The notes beneath the pieces are model-generated. The model did not search any database. It was not told the DNA's origin and was given only the letters and a program-made list of their open reading frames with translations. Made by a program: the position numbers and the translations under genes. This document shows positions 49,696 to 58,700 of a stretch of DNA of 64,000 bases, piece after piece. This DNA is from Parachlamydiales bacterium (GTDB lineage Bacteria; Chlamydiota; Chlamydiia; Chlamydiales; JABDDJ01): positions 1 through 64,000 of the forward strand of contig JBAZCF010000008.1 of assembly GCA_041671045.1 (NCBI GenBank), given 5' to 3'. The first letter of the stretch is position 1. Each line of letters opens with the position of its first letter.

Positions 49696-50550
49696 ATGTA
49701 TAAACATTTCATCTACTTTTTATTAGCATTATCTATAACATCAGGTCTTTCGGCTAATAATTCATGGTTGGATAATTATTATTATTCGACTGAAGAAGCA
49801 CGACTAGAGGTCGGATATGCAACGGGTGATTACATCAGTATCGACGAAGATTACACCGAAATAGCAGTTTTCTCTCCGATAAGAAATACAATTTTTGAAC
49901 ATCCATTCATCGATGTGCGTAATTACATTTTTAATAATGGTAAGTATGCTGCCAATATCGGTTTTGGTGTCAGACATAAACTCTGCATGTGTGATGCTGC
50001 TGTAGGCATCAACACCTACTATGATTACCGCCGAGGCAACACTAAGCATAGCTTTAATCAGTGGGGCGTAGGCCTTGAGTACCTAGATCCAAACTATGAT
50101 ATGAGATTGAATACATATTGGGTCTTCGACAACAATAGACATAACTCCAATCGTACACGCCTTGTTGCTAACGGCAGCACCTTTGCTTCTGAGCGTTTAC
50201 TTGAATATGCATATTCTGGATTTGACGCTGAGTTCGGCAAAAAGCTTTTCAGCTATGCTGACTTTGATTTATATGCTGCAGCAGGTCCTTATTACTACAC
50301 TCGTTCCAGAATAGAAAACTTCTGGGGTGGTTTTGGACGTGTTGAATTAAACTGGAACTCAATGGTTTCATTACAAGTTCGTGTTAGCCACGACGATGTT
50401 AACTCTACAAGAGTGCAAGGTATGATTGAAGTGTCAATCCCCCTTTACCAATTCTGCCCTTGCTCAGTGGAAGAAAGTTGTGTTGACTGGCTTGTGATCC
50501 AGCCTGTAAGACGTAATGGCATCATTCTGACTGACCACGTCTGGCATTAA
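49696..50550 (+). CDS. Inverse-autotransporter-type beta-barrel protein (second copy)
   Basis: 284 residues with signal peptide MYKHFIYFLLALSITSGLSA and AAGGA before the ATG. It matches the gene at 6029-7000 along the barrel: NNGKYAANIGFGVRH, VGINTYYDYRRGN, HSFNQWGVGLEYLD, SGFDAEFGKKL, YAAAGPYYYTRSRIENFWGG and LQVRVSHDDVNSTRVQGMI. Unlike that gene it has no linked RHS/collagen-like partner. Probably an outer-membrane anchor or adhesin. It ends at a strong terminator. Confidence 0.78.
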   Translation: MYKHFIYFLLALSITSGLSANNSWLDNYYYSTEEARLEVGYATGDYISIDEDYTEIAVFSPIRNTIFEHPFIDVRNYIFNNGKYAANIGFGVRHKLCMCDAAVGINTYYDYRRGNTKHSFNQWGVGLEYLDPNYDMRLNTYWVFDNNRHNSNRTRLVANGSTFASERLLEYAYSGFDAEFGKKLFSYADFDLYAAAGPYYYTRSRIENFWGGFGRVELNWNSMVSLQVRVSHDDVNSTRVQGMIEVSIPLYQFCPCSVEESCVDWLVIQPVRRNGIILTDHVWH

Positions 50551-50556
50551 TTTGCC

Positions 50557-50589
50557 TGACAGCAACTTCCCTCCGGGAAGTTGCTGTCA
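50557..50589 (+). terminator. Strong hairpin terminator
   Basis: TGACAGCAACTTCCC and GGGAAGTTGCTGTCA, a perfect 15 bp stem with a TCC loop, 7 bases after the second beta-barrel gene. Confidence 0.85.
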
Positions 50590-50603
50590 ATCTTGAACTC
50601 TTC

Positions 50604-50759
50604 TTAGGATTTCTTCCCTTTCTTTTGTATTTTCGTTCCGGATTTTCTTGCTTGATTCAAAGCTATAGCCACGGCTTGTTTTTGTGGTTTACCATGATGT
50701 ACTTCAGTGCGTATATTTTCACTGATTGTTTCTTTGCTGGAGCCTTTTTTTAGCGGCAT
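50604..50759 (-). CDS. Small basic DUF6496-like protein
   Basis: 51 residues on the minus strand: MPLKKGSSKETISENIRTEV, HHGKPQKQAVAIALNQARKS and a Lys-rich end. An AGGAGG site lies six bases before the ATG. The sequence MPLKxGxSxxxIxxNIxxxxxxGxPxKQAVAIAxxxAR is a recurrent small-protein family of phages and bacteria, usually labelled DUF6496 or hypothetical. It is too short for routine gene callers. Function unknown; perhaps nucleic-acid binding, given its charge and its place upstream of the Ku/LigD operon. Confidence 0.8.
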   Translation of the reverse strand: MPLKKGSSKETISENIRTEVHHGKPQKQAVAIALNQARKSGTKIQKKGKKS

Positions 50760-51010
50760 AATCCCTCCTGAAATTAGGGGTTTATTCCCGTGATAATTTC
50801 TTAATCTCGGGTTATATTTATGAATTAATAAATTAGATTATTATTGTCAAAAAAAAATCTAAAGATGATCGTACAGAAAAATGTGAGTTTTACGTTAGAG
50901 CTAAGAATGAGCTTAGCTAATCTTAGCTAATAGACGTATCTGTATTTTACCTGCGATGATTGCTTTTCTCTCGAAATAGTGCCTCTTAAATAAATTTAAA
51001 GAGTGAGAAG

Positions 51011-51811
51011 ATGCATACGGTTTGGAAAGGTTCATTAAGCTTTGGCTTGGTTAATATTCCTGTACGCATGTACACGGCTAGCAGAGAGAGAGAGCTGAAG
51101 TTTGTCTTGCTGCATAAAAAAGATCTATCGCAGATAAGGTATGCCCGCATTTGTAAAAATGAAGAAAAAGAAGTGCCTTGGGATGAGATTGTCAAAGGAT
51201 ACGAATATCAGAAGGGTGATTTTGTCATTTTAGACGATAAAGATTTCGAGAAAGTCGATGTGAAAAAAAGTAAGTCCATTGAAATTGTCAATTTTATAGA
51301 CGAAGAAGAAATAGATCCTATTTATTTTGTTAAACCTTACTTTTTAGAGCCTGATAAAGAGGCGGGTAATGCTTATTCGCTGCTGAGGGACGCCATGAAA
51401 AAGTCTAAGAAAGTTGCTTTAGCAAGGTATGTGATAAGAAATCACGAACATTTAGCCGCTGTGAAAGTACATGACAATATGTTGTTACTGATAGAGATGC
51501 GGTACTGTGATGAATTAGTTCAGCCAGAAGACTTAAAAATTCCGACGGTAAAATCTGAGAATAAGCAATTAGAGATGGCTATAAAGTTTATTGAACAACT
51601 GACAGTTCCATTTGTGCCGGAAGATTATAAAGATACCTACACTGAAGAGCTTAAAGAGGTCATTGAAAAAAAAGCTAAAGGTAAGACAATCCAACCTAAA
51701 TCAGGGGAACCTAAAAAAACAAAAGTGCATGACATTATGGCTTTATTGCAGGCCAGCCTTGAAGGGACAAAAAAGAAACCTGCACCTAAGTCTGGGAAAA
51801 AGTCTGCATGA
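51011..51811 (+). CDS. ku: Ku DNA end-binding protein
   Basis: 266 residues. The bacterial Ku core is complete: MHTVWKGSLSFGLVNIPVRM, LHKKDLSQIRYARICKNEEK, VILDDKDFEKVDVKKSKSIE, DPIYFVKPYFLEPDK, KKVALARYVIRNHEHLAAVK, and a Lys-rich tail. Ku dimers thread onto DNA ends and recruit LigD in non-homologous end joining. It is first of three genes; its end overlaps the ligase start by four bases. Sigma-dependent control is not visible. Confidence 0.95.
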   Translation: MHTVWKGSLSFGLVNIPVRMYTASRERELKFVLLHKKDLSQIRYARICKNEEKEVPWDEIVKGYEYQKGDFVILDDKDFEKVDVKKSKSIEIVNFIDEEEIDPIYFVKPYFLEPDKEAGNAYSLLRDAMKKSKKVALARYVIRNHEHLAAVKVHDNMLLLIEMRYCDELVQPEDLKIPTVKSENKQLEMAIKFIEQLTVPFVPEDYKDTYTEELKEVIEKKAKGKTIQPKSGEPKKTKVHDIMALLQASLEGTKKKPAPKSGKKSA

Positions 51812-53202
51812 GCTTAATTAATTATAAAGCCAAGAGGCTGTTAGAAGAAAGCAAGGAACCGGCCGGAAAAGTAAAAAAAACGTCGGGAGCACTACGTTTT
51901 GTGGTACAGCGGCATGATGCTAGGCATTTGCACTTTGATTTTAGGCTAGAGTTTAAAGGTGTTTTACTTAGCTGGGCAGTTCCTAAGGAACCTTCCATGG
52001 ATCCCTCGGTGAAAAGGCTTGCTATTCACGTGGAAGACCACCCATTAGACTACCAATATTTTGAAGGTACTATCCCTAAAGGAAACTATGGAGCCGGAAC
52101 TGTCGAAATATGGGATAAAGGAACTTACACTGTTCCTGATTGCAAATCAAAGCACGAAGAGGAGAAAAAAATCTCCACAGGAATGGCTAAAGGGCATATC
52201 GATTTCACATTGGATGGTGAACAGCTCCAAGGAACTTTTGCTTTAATTAGACTTCAGAATGCAGAGGCTAAAGATCAGTGGCTGCTCATAAAAAAAGATG
52301 AAGAAAAGAAAGCGCCTAAAAAAAAAGTCTCTGACAATGTAGTTTCAAAAGGGAAAAAAAGCCCTTTTCCCCACTCTATTTCTCCTATGCTAGCTACACT
52401 TGCAACGGCCCCCTTCGATAATGAAGACTGGCTGTTCGAAATTAAGTGGGATGGATATCGGGCTGTAGCTTATCTGCAAAAGAATACTATTCAACTGCTC
52501 TCACGGAACGATCTTGATTTCAATTCCCGTTTTAAAAGCATTGTAGAAGCTTTGAAAGAAATTCCCGCTGAATGCATTTTAGATGGGGAATTGGTGGTGC
52601 TCGATGATAAAGGTAAATCTAGATTCCAACTGATGCAAAATTACCAAAAAACCGGGAAAGGCAATATTGTCTATTATATTTTCGACATTATGTTTAAGGA
52701 TGGCATGGACTTAAGAGATATGCCGTTGGTCGACCGTAAGTCCCTCTTGAAAAAGTTATTAGATCCTATCAAATCCCCTCTACTACGTTATAGCGACCAT
52801 ATACTTACCCAGGGTACTGCATTTTTCAAGGCGGCGTTGAAAAATGGATTGGAAGGCATTATGGCCAAGCGTATTCAGAGTTTATATCATTCACGAAGAA
52901 GTAAAGAATGGCTCAAAATCAAAAGCTCTCATAGGCAGGAATTGGTTATTGGAGGGTTTACAGCTCCACGTGGAGGGCGTCAACTTTTAGGCGCTTTATT
53001 GGTAGGATTCTATGAAAACGATAAGTTAAGGTATGCAGGACATGTGGGGGGTGGGTTTACAGCTAGCCTTCTGAAAGATATTTATGAACAGTTAAAGCCG
53101 CTGGAGCAGAGTGAATGCCCTTTTATAGTTAGACCTAAGCCTAATGAAAAAGTGACGTGGGTAAAACCCAGACTTATTTGCGAAGTATCTTTTGCAGAGT
53201 AG
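51808..53202 (+). CDS. ligD: LigD phosphoesterase-ligase
   Basis: 464 residues. The N-terminal ~150 are the 3'-phosphoesterase domain (LRFVVQRHDARHLHFDFRLE, SWAVPKEPSMDP, HVEDHPLDYQYFEGTIPKGN with YGAGTVEIWD). A Lys-rich linker leads to the ATP-dependent ligase domain: EIKWDGYRAVAYLQ with the adenylated Lys (K-x-D-G), LDGELVVLD, YYIFDIMF, EGIMAKRI, WLKIKSSHRQELVIGGF and the OB-fold part LLGALLVGFYENDKLRYAGH. The polymerase domain is encoded separately downstream, so LigD is split here. It trims and seals broken DNA ends with Ku. Confidence 0.95.
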   Translation: MSLINYKAKRLLEESKEPAGKVKKTSGALRFVVQRHDARHLHFDFRLEFKGVLLSWAVPKEPSMDPSVKRLAIHVEDHPLDYQYFEGTIPKGNYGAGTVEIWDKGTYTVPDCKSKHEEEKKISTGMAKGHIDFTLDGEQLQGTFALIRLQNAEAKDQWLLIKKDEEKKAPKKKVSDNVVSKGKKSPFPHSISPMLATLATAPFDNEDWLFEIKWDGYRAVAYLQKNTIQLLSRNDLDFNSRFKSIVEALKEIPAECILDGELVVLDDKGKSRFQLMQNYQKTGKGNIVYYIFDIMFKDGMDLRDMPLVDRKSLLKKLLDPIKSPLLRYSDHILTQGTAFFKAALKNGLEGIMAKRIQSLYHSRRSKEWLKIKSSHRQELVIGGFTAPRGGRQLLGALLVGFYENDKLRYAGHVGGGFTASLLKDIYEQLKPLEQSECPFIVRPKPNEKVTWVKPRLICEVSFAE

Positions 53203-53217
53203 ACGGAGGACAATATT

Positions 53218-54198
53218 ATGCGGCAGCCCATTTTCCAGGGGTTAAGAAAAGACAAGGATGCGAAGAAAGTGGTTAAAGAAGTTCCGATAGAAACAGCAGA
53301 TATCACTAAGCCTGAAACGGCAGCAGCAAGTTCGGAAGGGGGCTTTACACATTTGGACAAAATCTACTGGCCGGAGGAGAAATATACCAAAGGCGATTTG
53401 ATCCATTACTATGAAGAGGCGGCTCCGTTCATTCTACCTTATCTCAAAGATCGGCCTATTGTTTTGCATCGTTTTCCTAATGGGATCACAGGTCAAAGTT
53501 TTTATCAAAAAGATCTCTTGACCGGCTTACCTAAAGGGATAAAGACCATTGCAGTTGCGCATGAGGAAAAAGACATCCACTATTTATTAATTGATGATGT
53601 GAAGAGCTTACTATTCGCTGTTAATTTAGGAAGTATTGACATCCATCCCTTTATATCACGTGTGAAAAGCCTTGATTCACCGGATTATTGTGTTATTGAC
53701 CTTGATCCGCAGGCAATTGAGTGGCAGCATTTGATAGATGCCGCATTGACGGCTCATGCCTTATTAGATGATTTAGGGGTTAAGCATTACTGTAAAACAT
53801 CCGGTGGAAGAGGTTTGCATATATATATCCCTTTAAATGCTAAATATAGCTTTGAACAGTCAAAGCAATTTGCCCATCTCATTGTCACGCATGTTAATGA
53901 TGCTTTGCCTAAAACGACCTCATTGGAGAGAAGCCCCAAAAATAGACCTAAAAAAGTTTATTTAGATTATCTACAAAACAGGTCTGCTCAGACAGTTGTG
54001 GCTCCTTATTCGGTTAGGCCCCGTCCGGGAGCAGGAGTCTCCACTCCGCTTGAGTGGGATGAGGTGAATTATGATCTAGATCCGCTAAATTTTAATCTCA
54101 AAACGATCATGAAAAGACTGAAGAAAGTCGGGGATATATTCAAGCCGGTGCTAGGTCCAGGAATTGATATGGCAAAAATATTGAAGAAGATTAAGTGA
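53218..54198 (+). CDS. LigD-type primase-polymerase
   Basis: 326 residues with GGAGGA before the ATG. After ~45 linker residues comes the POL domain: THLDKIYWPEEKYTKGDLIH, YYEEAAPFILPYLKDRPIVL, HRFPNGITGQSFYQKDL, GSIDIHPFISRVKSLDSPDY and CVIDLDP (metal-binding Asp pair), KTSGGRGLHIYIPL, RSAQTVVAPYSVRPRPGAGV. It fills gaps with NTPs or dNTPs during end joining. It lies 15 bases after the ligase gene, and the order Ku, PE-LIG, POL forms a complete NHEJ operon. Confidence 0.93.
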   Translation: MRQPIFQGLRKDKDAKKVVKEVPIETADITKPETAAASSEGGFTHLDKIYWPEEKYTKGDLIHYYEEAAPFILPYLKDRPIVLHRFPNGITGQSFYQKDLLTGLPKGIKTIAVAHEEKDIHYLLIDDVKSLLFAVNLGSIDIHPFISRVKSLDSPDYCVIDLDPQAIEWQHLIDAALTAHALLDDLGVKHYCKTSGGRGLHIYIPLNAKYSFEQSKQFAHLIVTHVNDALPKTTSLERSPKNRPKKVYLDYLQNRSAQTVVAPYSVRPRPGAGVSTPLEWDEVNYDLDPLNFNLKTIMKRLKKVGDIFKPVLGPGIDMAKILKKIK

Positions 54199-54204
54199 TG
54201 GAGA

Positions 54205-54234
54205 AAAGCAAGGGATTTTTCAACCCCTTGCTTT
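54205..54234 (+). terminator. Convergent hairpin terminator
   Basis: AAAGCAAGGG and CCCTTGCTTT, a 10 bp stem between the NHEJ operon and the convergent MIP-channel gene. Confidence 0.75.
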
Positions 54235-54240
54235 GAATGA

Positions 54241-54864
54241 TTATTCGTTAGGATGAGCAGCTTTAAATGTAAAGGCTGCAGCAGCTCCGCCGGCTAGGTT
54301 GCCTAGGATGTAGACCCATAAGCTTTTCCAGGAAACAGCTTTCAAGATAACAGCACCTAAAGCAACTGCAGGGTTGAATGCACCGCTGGAGATTGCACCG
54401 ACAGTATAAGCACCCACTAATACGATAAAGCCAATGGCAAAACCAAAATAAGAATTGCCTGTAGTAGCTTTTGCTGTTGCTACGTTGAGGACGACAAAGC
54501 AGAGAGCGAAAGTAAATAGGAACTCTACAATTAGAGATCTTACAACATCCAAGTCGAGCGTAGCTGCAAATTTATTTCCTGTAAGATAGATAGCTAGATA
54601 GGCTGCAACAACTGCTGCTAATAACTGGGCTATCCAATAGTAAACTAGGTCGACGTGAGAAAGTTTACCGCGAAGATATACTGCAAAAGAGACAGCTGGG
54701 TTATAGTGACCTCCAGAAATATGACCACCGGCATAAACCATAACGGCCAAGACTGATCCTATGGCGAGGGGGGCAAAAAGAGCTGTAGCAGGGCCGGCAA
54801 GCACAGCTAGTCCTACGGTAAGGACTAGAAAGAAGGTGCCTATAAATTCGTAGACATATTTCAT
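54241..54864 (-). CDS. MIP family channel (aquaporin-like)
   Basis: 207 residues from MKYVYEFIGTFFLVLTVGLA; 19 upstream codons in the frame are not used, and GGAG lies upstream. Six helices in two halves each carry an NPA box: GGHISGGHYNPAVSFAVYLR and SSGAFNPAVALGAVIL. In most water and glycerol channels the second box is followed by Arg (NPAR), part of the selectivity filter; here it is Val. The channel could pass water, glycerol or other small solutes. Confidence 0.88.
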   Translation of the reverse strand: MKYVYEFIGTFFLVLTVGLAVLAGPATALFAPLAIGSVLAVMVYAGGHISGGHYNPAVSFAVYLRGKLSHVDLVYYWIAQLLAAVVAAYLAIYLTGNKFAATLDLDVVRSLIVEFLFTFALCFVVLNVATAKATTGNSYFGFAIGFIVLVGAYTVGAISSGAFNPAVALGAVILKAVSWKSLWVYILGNLAGGAAAAFTFKAAHPNE

Positions 54865-55062
54865 TTTTGGAACTCCAATGAGTTGATAGTTAGATATCAC
54901 TATAAACTCATATACAATCAATTATTTATTTGAAAAGAAGAGATTAGCCCATCAGGTATGAAATTGTGAAAAGTAAAGTTAATTACTACCACTATTTGCT
55001 TAATGAAATTTTGTAATGGCATTCAATTTGCATTACTTTAAGAAAACAATATTGTGGTACTT

Positions 55063-55743
55063 ATGAATGATAAATTCGAACCTAAATACTTTTCTATCAC
55101 ACGCAATCTCTCCAAAGAGTCTTTGACTACGGATTTCATAAAAAAGCTTCGCCCCCAACAAGTGATAGAACTAGCAAGAATTTCTCCCTTACGTAAGGAT
55201 GTTTTGACTGAGTTGATAAAATACCTTGTTACCAATAACACCAAAGATTCACAATTCCGCCCACGCCAAATCGCTGCTTTAGTGCATTGTTTGCCTGAAA
55301 TGCGTGCAATTACGGCAAAAATCTCCCAAGAATACCAAAATGTTCTTTCTGACTGTAATAATATCCATTCCGCATTCTTCAAAATGGTAGAATTGTTTTT
55401 AGAGGGAGTAGACGAATACAATCGGGTTAAAATCGATAATATCAAACTAGAATTATTCACCCGATACTCTCTTTTTACAGATACCATTAAAGCGGATTCA
55501 GTCAAGGGGATTCCCCTGAACGAGATCGAGCAGATCGAGGACATATTACCCCTTGCTTTAACAGCCCCTATTGCTCCTACTGCAAGTGAAATAGCACGTA
55601 TAAGAGATCTTCTCGAGTCTATTCATCAACGCAGGCAAAACGATCTGTTTTATTTGCTTTCTAAAGACGTAAATTTTGCCCATTCTACCTTGTTAAAGTA
55701 TTCCAAGGCATTAAATATCGAGTCTAAAAGCGCCATCAAATGA
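55063..55743 (+). CDS. Hypothetical helical protein, first gene of an LRR unit
   Basis: 226 residues from MNDKFEPKYFSITRNLSKES; a GTG three codons earlier is possible. The protein is helical and soluble, with LRPQQVIELARISPLRKDVL then TELIKYLVTNNTKDSQFRPR, which looks like alpha-solenoid repeats. Its stop overlaps or abuts the start region of the large LRR gene, so translation is probably coupled. It could be a chaperone or partner of that putative effector, but at 226 residues with a near-neutral charge it is larger than typical type III chaperones. No family recognised. Confidence 0.65.
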   Translation: MNDKFEPKYFSITRNLSKESLTTDFIKKLRPQQVIELARISPLRKDVLTELIKYLVTNNTKDSQFRPRQIAALVHCLPEMRAITAKISQEYQNVLSDCNNIHSAFFKMVELFLEGVDEYNRVKIDNIKLELFTRYSLFTDTIKADSVKGIPLNEIEQIEDILPLALTAPIAPTASEIARIRDLLESIHQRRQNDLFYLLSKDVNFAHSTLLKYSKALNIESKSAIK

Positions 55744-55754
55744 TGGGGGTTCCT

Positions 55755-58700
55755 ATGTCTCCAGGATTAAACTTATCGCCGCAAAGTTTATCTCACCTAT
55801 TTCAAAATGGAGAGGTTGAAATCATCGGTAAAGGAACGAAAAATTTCGATGAGCTTATGAAAGACAAGGATTTTTTAAGTAATCCTGATTTATATCCCGC
55901 AGCCCTCGCCGCCATAAATAATCATAAAGATGCTTCAGACATTAGAACTGTAGTGAGAGCCTATGAAGTTTTGCATTGCAATGAAGTGACCAGTCTACCC
56001 ATTAATTCCAGCAGCTTTTTCAGTTTTCTTTATACAGGTACCTACCATAATGCACTTCAAACATGCGAAAATATATTTAAACAAGATTTTGCAGCGTTTG
56101 TAGAAGCTCGTTCCCAGACCCCTGCAAAAGATGTGAACCTTGAGAAGAAGCTATCCAGACATATAGGACCGATAGAGCATACTTTGAAGGCCTTAGGTTT
56201 AGATAAAGGTGATTGGGAAGATCTAAAAATGGCCTTAGCACAAGATAGAGAAAATGACGCCATTAAACTCTGGAATAACATTTTAGCCACAGTTCGAGAT
56301 ATTACTTCTATTCGGAGTACCCACGCAGTTGAAGTATTCCTGCTAAACCCTACGGAATATATCTTAAATAACCGGCCTAGCTCAAATGAACAGGCAACAT
56401 TTCAAGCCTATTATTTTGAAATGGAAGAAAAAGCTACTGCACCGGCTTTGAAAGATCAGTTTGCAGGGTTACAGATCGCATATGTTCAGAATAATCCTGA
56501 ATTGCTGAGAAATGAGGCTGTAAATTTCTCTAGCACTGTTCGAGGTAGCTACGGCAAGAGGAATATAAATGGATCCAATCCAGGAGAAATTATCCCTGTT
56601 CCTTTAGGTAAAAACATCTATTTAGCAGCAAAAACACCGGCTCCCGCACATCAAGAACAGTTCTTCAAAGAGTTGAGTAAGCAGAATACCTCTTTGATCG
56701 TAGATTTAAGAAACGCCTTGGAGGAAGAAAAGTCATTTATTCCATCCCTTGTTGGTGAAGAAAGGGAAATTTCTCCTCATATGAAGATAAAACTGCTCAG
56801 TTCTGAAGATGAGAATATCCCTGCGTTGCCTGAAGACATGCAATATTTCACTAAAGCGGTGATTGAAGTTAACTCAAGTGGAAAGCCTGCAAAAACTTAT
56901 ACCGTTTTTAGGCTTAGAAATTGGAATGGTTCTTTAGATGCTCCTCCAAATTTAGATGCCTTTCGGCATCTAAGCCAGTATGTTGTCCAATGGGAAAAAG
57001 ACCACTCCGGAAAAGTAGCTGTGGTAAGTACCAATGACAATAAACGCACCCCTGAATTTATTTTGTATCATCATTATAATAAAACAGGAGAAATCTCCTC
57101 AGATGAATATGGAAAGCACGCTTATTCTAAGGGTGTACTTCCAAGTCATATGCATTTAGTTATAGGAAAAGAGGCAAAAGCCTCTTCTTATATCGGATCT
57201 AGTAGTAGGGTATCCTTTATCGCTACTAACATATCTGCTCAAATAGCTAAATTTGATCCTAATTTTCAAAATATTTTAGAGGAAAAGATAAAAAATTTCA
57301 TTGGAGATAAGGCTCCCGAAAATATACGCATAGAGAATAATTTATATTTATTTTGTAATAAAGCCTCTGCTGAATCATTTAAAAGGCTGCAATACCTTAT
57401 GCAAGAAGGCATCTCATTTGAAAAATTTGCCCAGATTGCTTCCACTCAATTATCAATCCACTCCAAGGATCCGGAATCGTTATTAGCCCTCATAAACAAA
57501 CCTGAATTCTTAGTGTGCTTCCCAGACTATAAAGAAGATGAAAACATCTTATATTCGTATATAAGTGCAAAGCTTAAACATGAGGGACGTTCTTATGGAG
57601 TGAAGGATGTGATACAAGAATTCCTTAAAACTGCGGGGAACCGGATTCCCCTTTGGGCAGTTCAGAATTTCAGAAATGAACTCATAAAAAAAATACAGGA
57701 GGACTTTAGTGTATATTCTCAGCTAAGTGCTGAAGAGAAGGAGCTAGTGCACACGCCTGAATTATTTAAAACATTCAGACTCGAAAACATCCACTTACTC
57801 CCCCTAGATCTAGGCCCTAAGCTTCCATTTCTAAATAACACTGCCCTAGTTTCCCTTTTACCGGATGAAGTTAGAAAAAATTTAAGCGCTGAGCAGTGGT
57901 CCCAAGTTATTAATTCAAATAGTTTCAATAAACTGGGTGCTAATGCCTTGGAGTATGTGCCTGAAGAGCTGTTAACTTTAGATGTTTTGGAGGGAATGGA
58001 TCCACCTATAGTCTTCGACTTGGTAAGAATTAGGGATATTGATGAAAATAAGATGAACAGCTTGATAGATACTTTTCAAGTAAAAGGGTCCCCTAAATAT
58101 GATATTCCAAAAGATAATGCTATTATTGTAGCTATGCTTCCAACGGCGGTAGCGTGTCACAAAGAAATTTCAGCTTTATGTCAACAAGTTGAAAAGGAAC
58201 CAGACAATGTATGGAGTATTCTACCCGGTATTTATGAATCCTTAGCAAGGGAACAGGATTTATTTCATCGCTATGGAGTGTCTCTACAAGACGCATTAGG
58301 CAACAATTTAATAAATAGCAGCCACCGCAATGAGTTAGTTCAGGCTAATAAAGTCTTCGCACTTGCCGGAGAAACGCAGCCCTCCAAAGAGCAGTTTGAT
58401 CTATTAAGAAAGTTTGTTCATGAGCATCCAGAGGCTACTTATCTCAACTCCCTCGTTAGTAGATGGGAGGGTGACGATAACTTTATGCTTTCTTTGGTCA
58501 ACAATAAGGATATTTGCTTAACAGATTACCTTAAAGGTGAGAAATTATTTAATTTTGTGCAAGCGAAGGGTAAGGAAATCACAAAGATGCATCTTGAGAA
58601 TATTAGTGGAGAAGATGTCGTAAAGCTTCTTACTCTCTGTCCCTATTTGATCTCCTTAAGGGTAAATAACTGTAACATAAGTAATAAGGAGACTGTGGAA

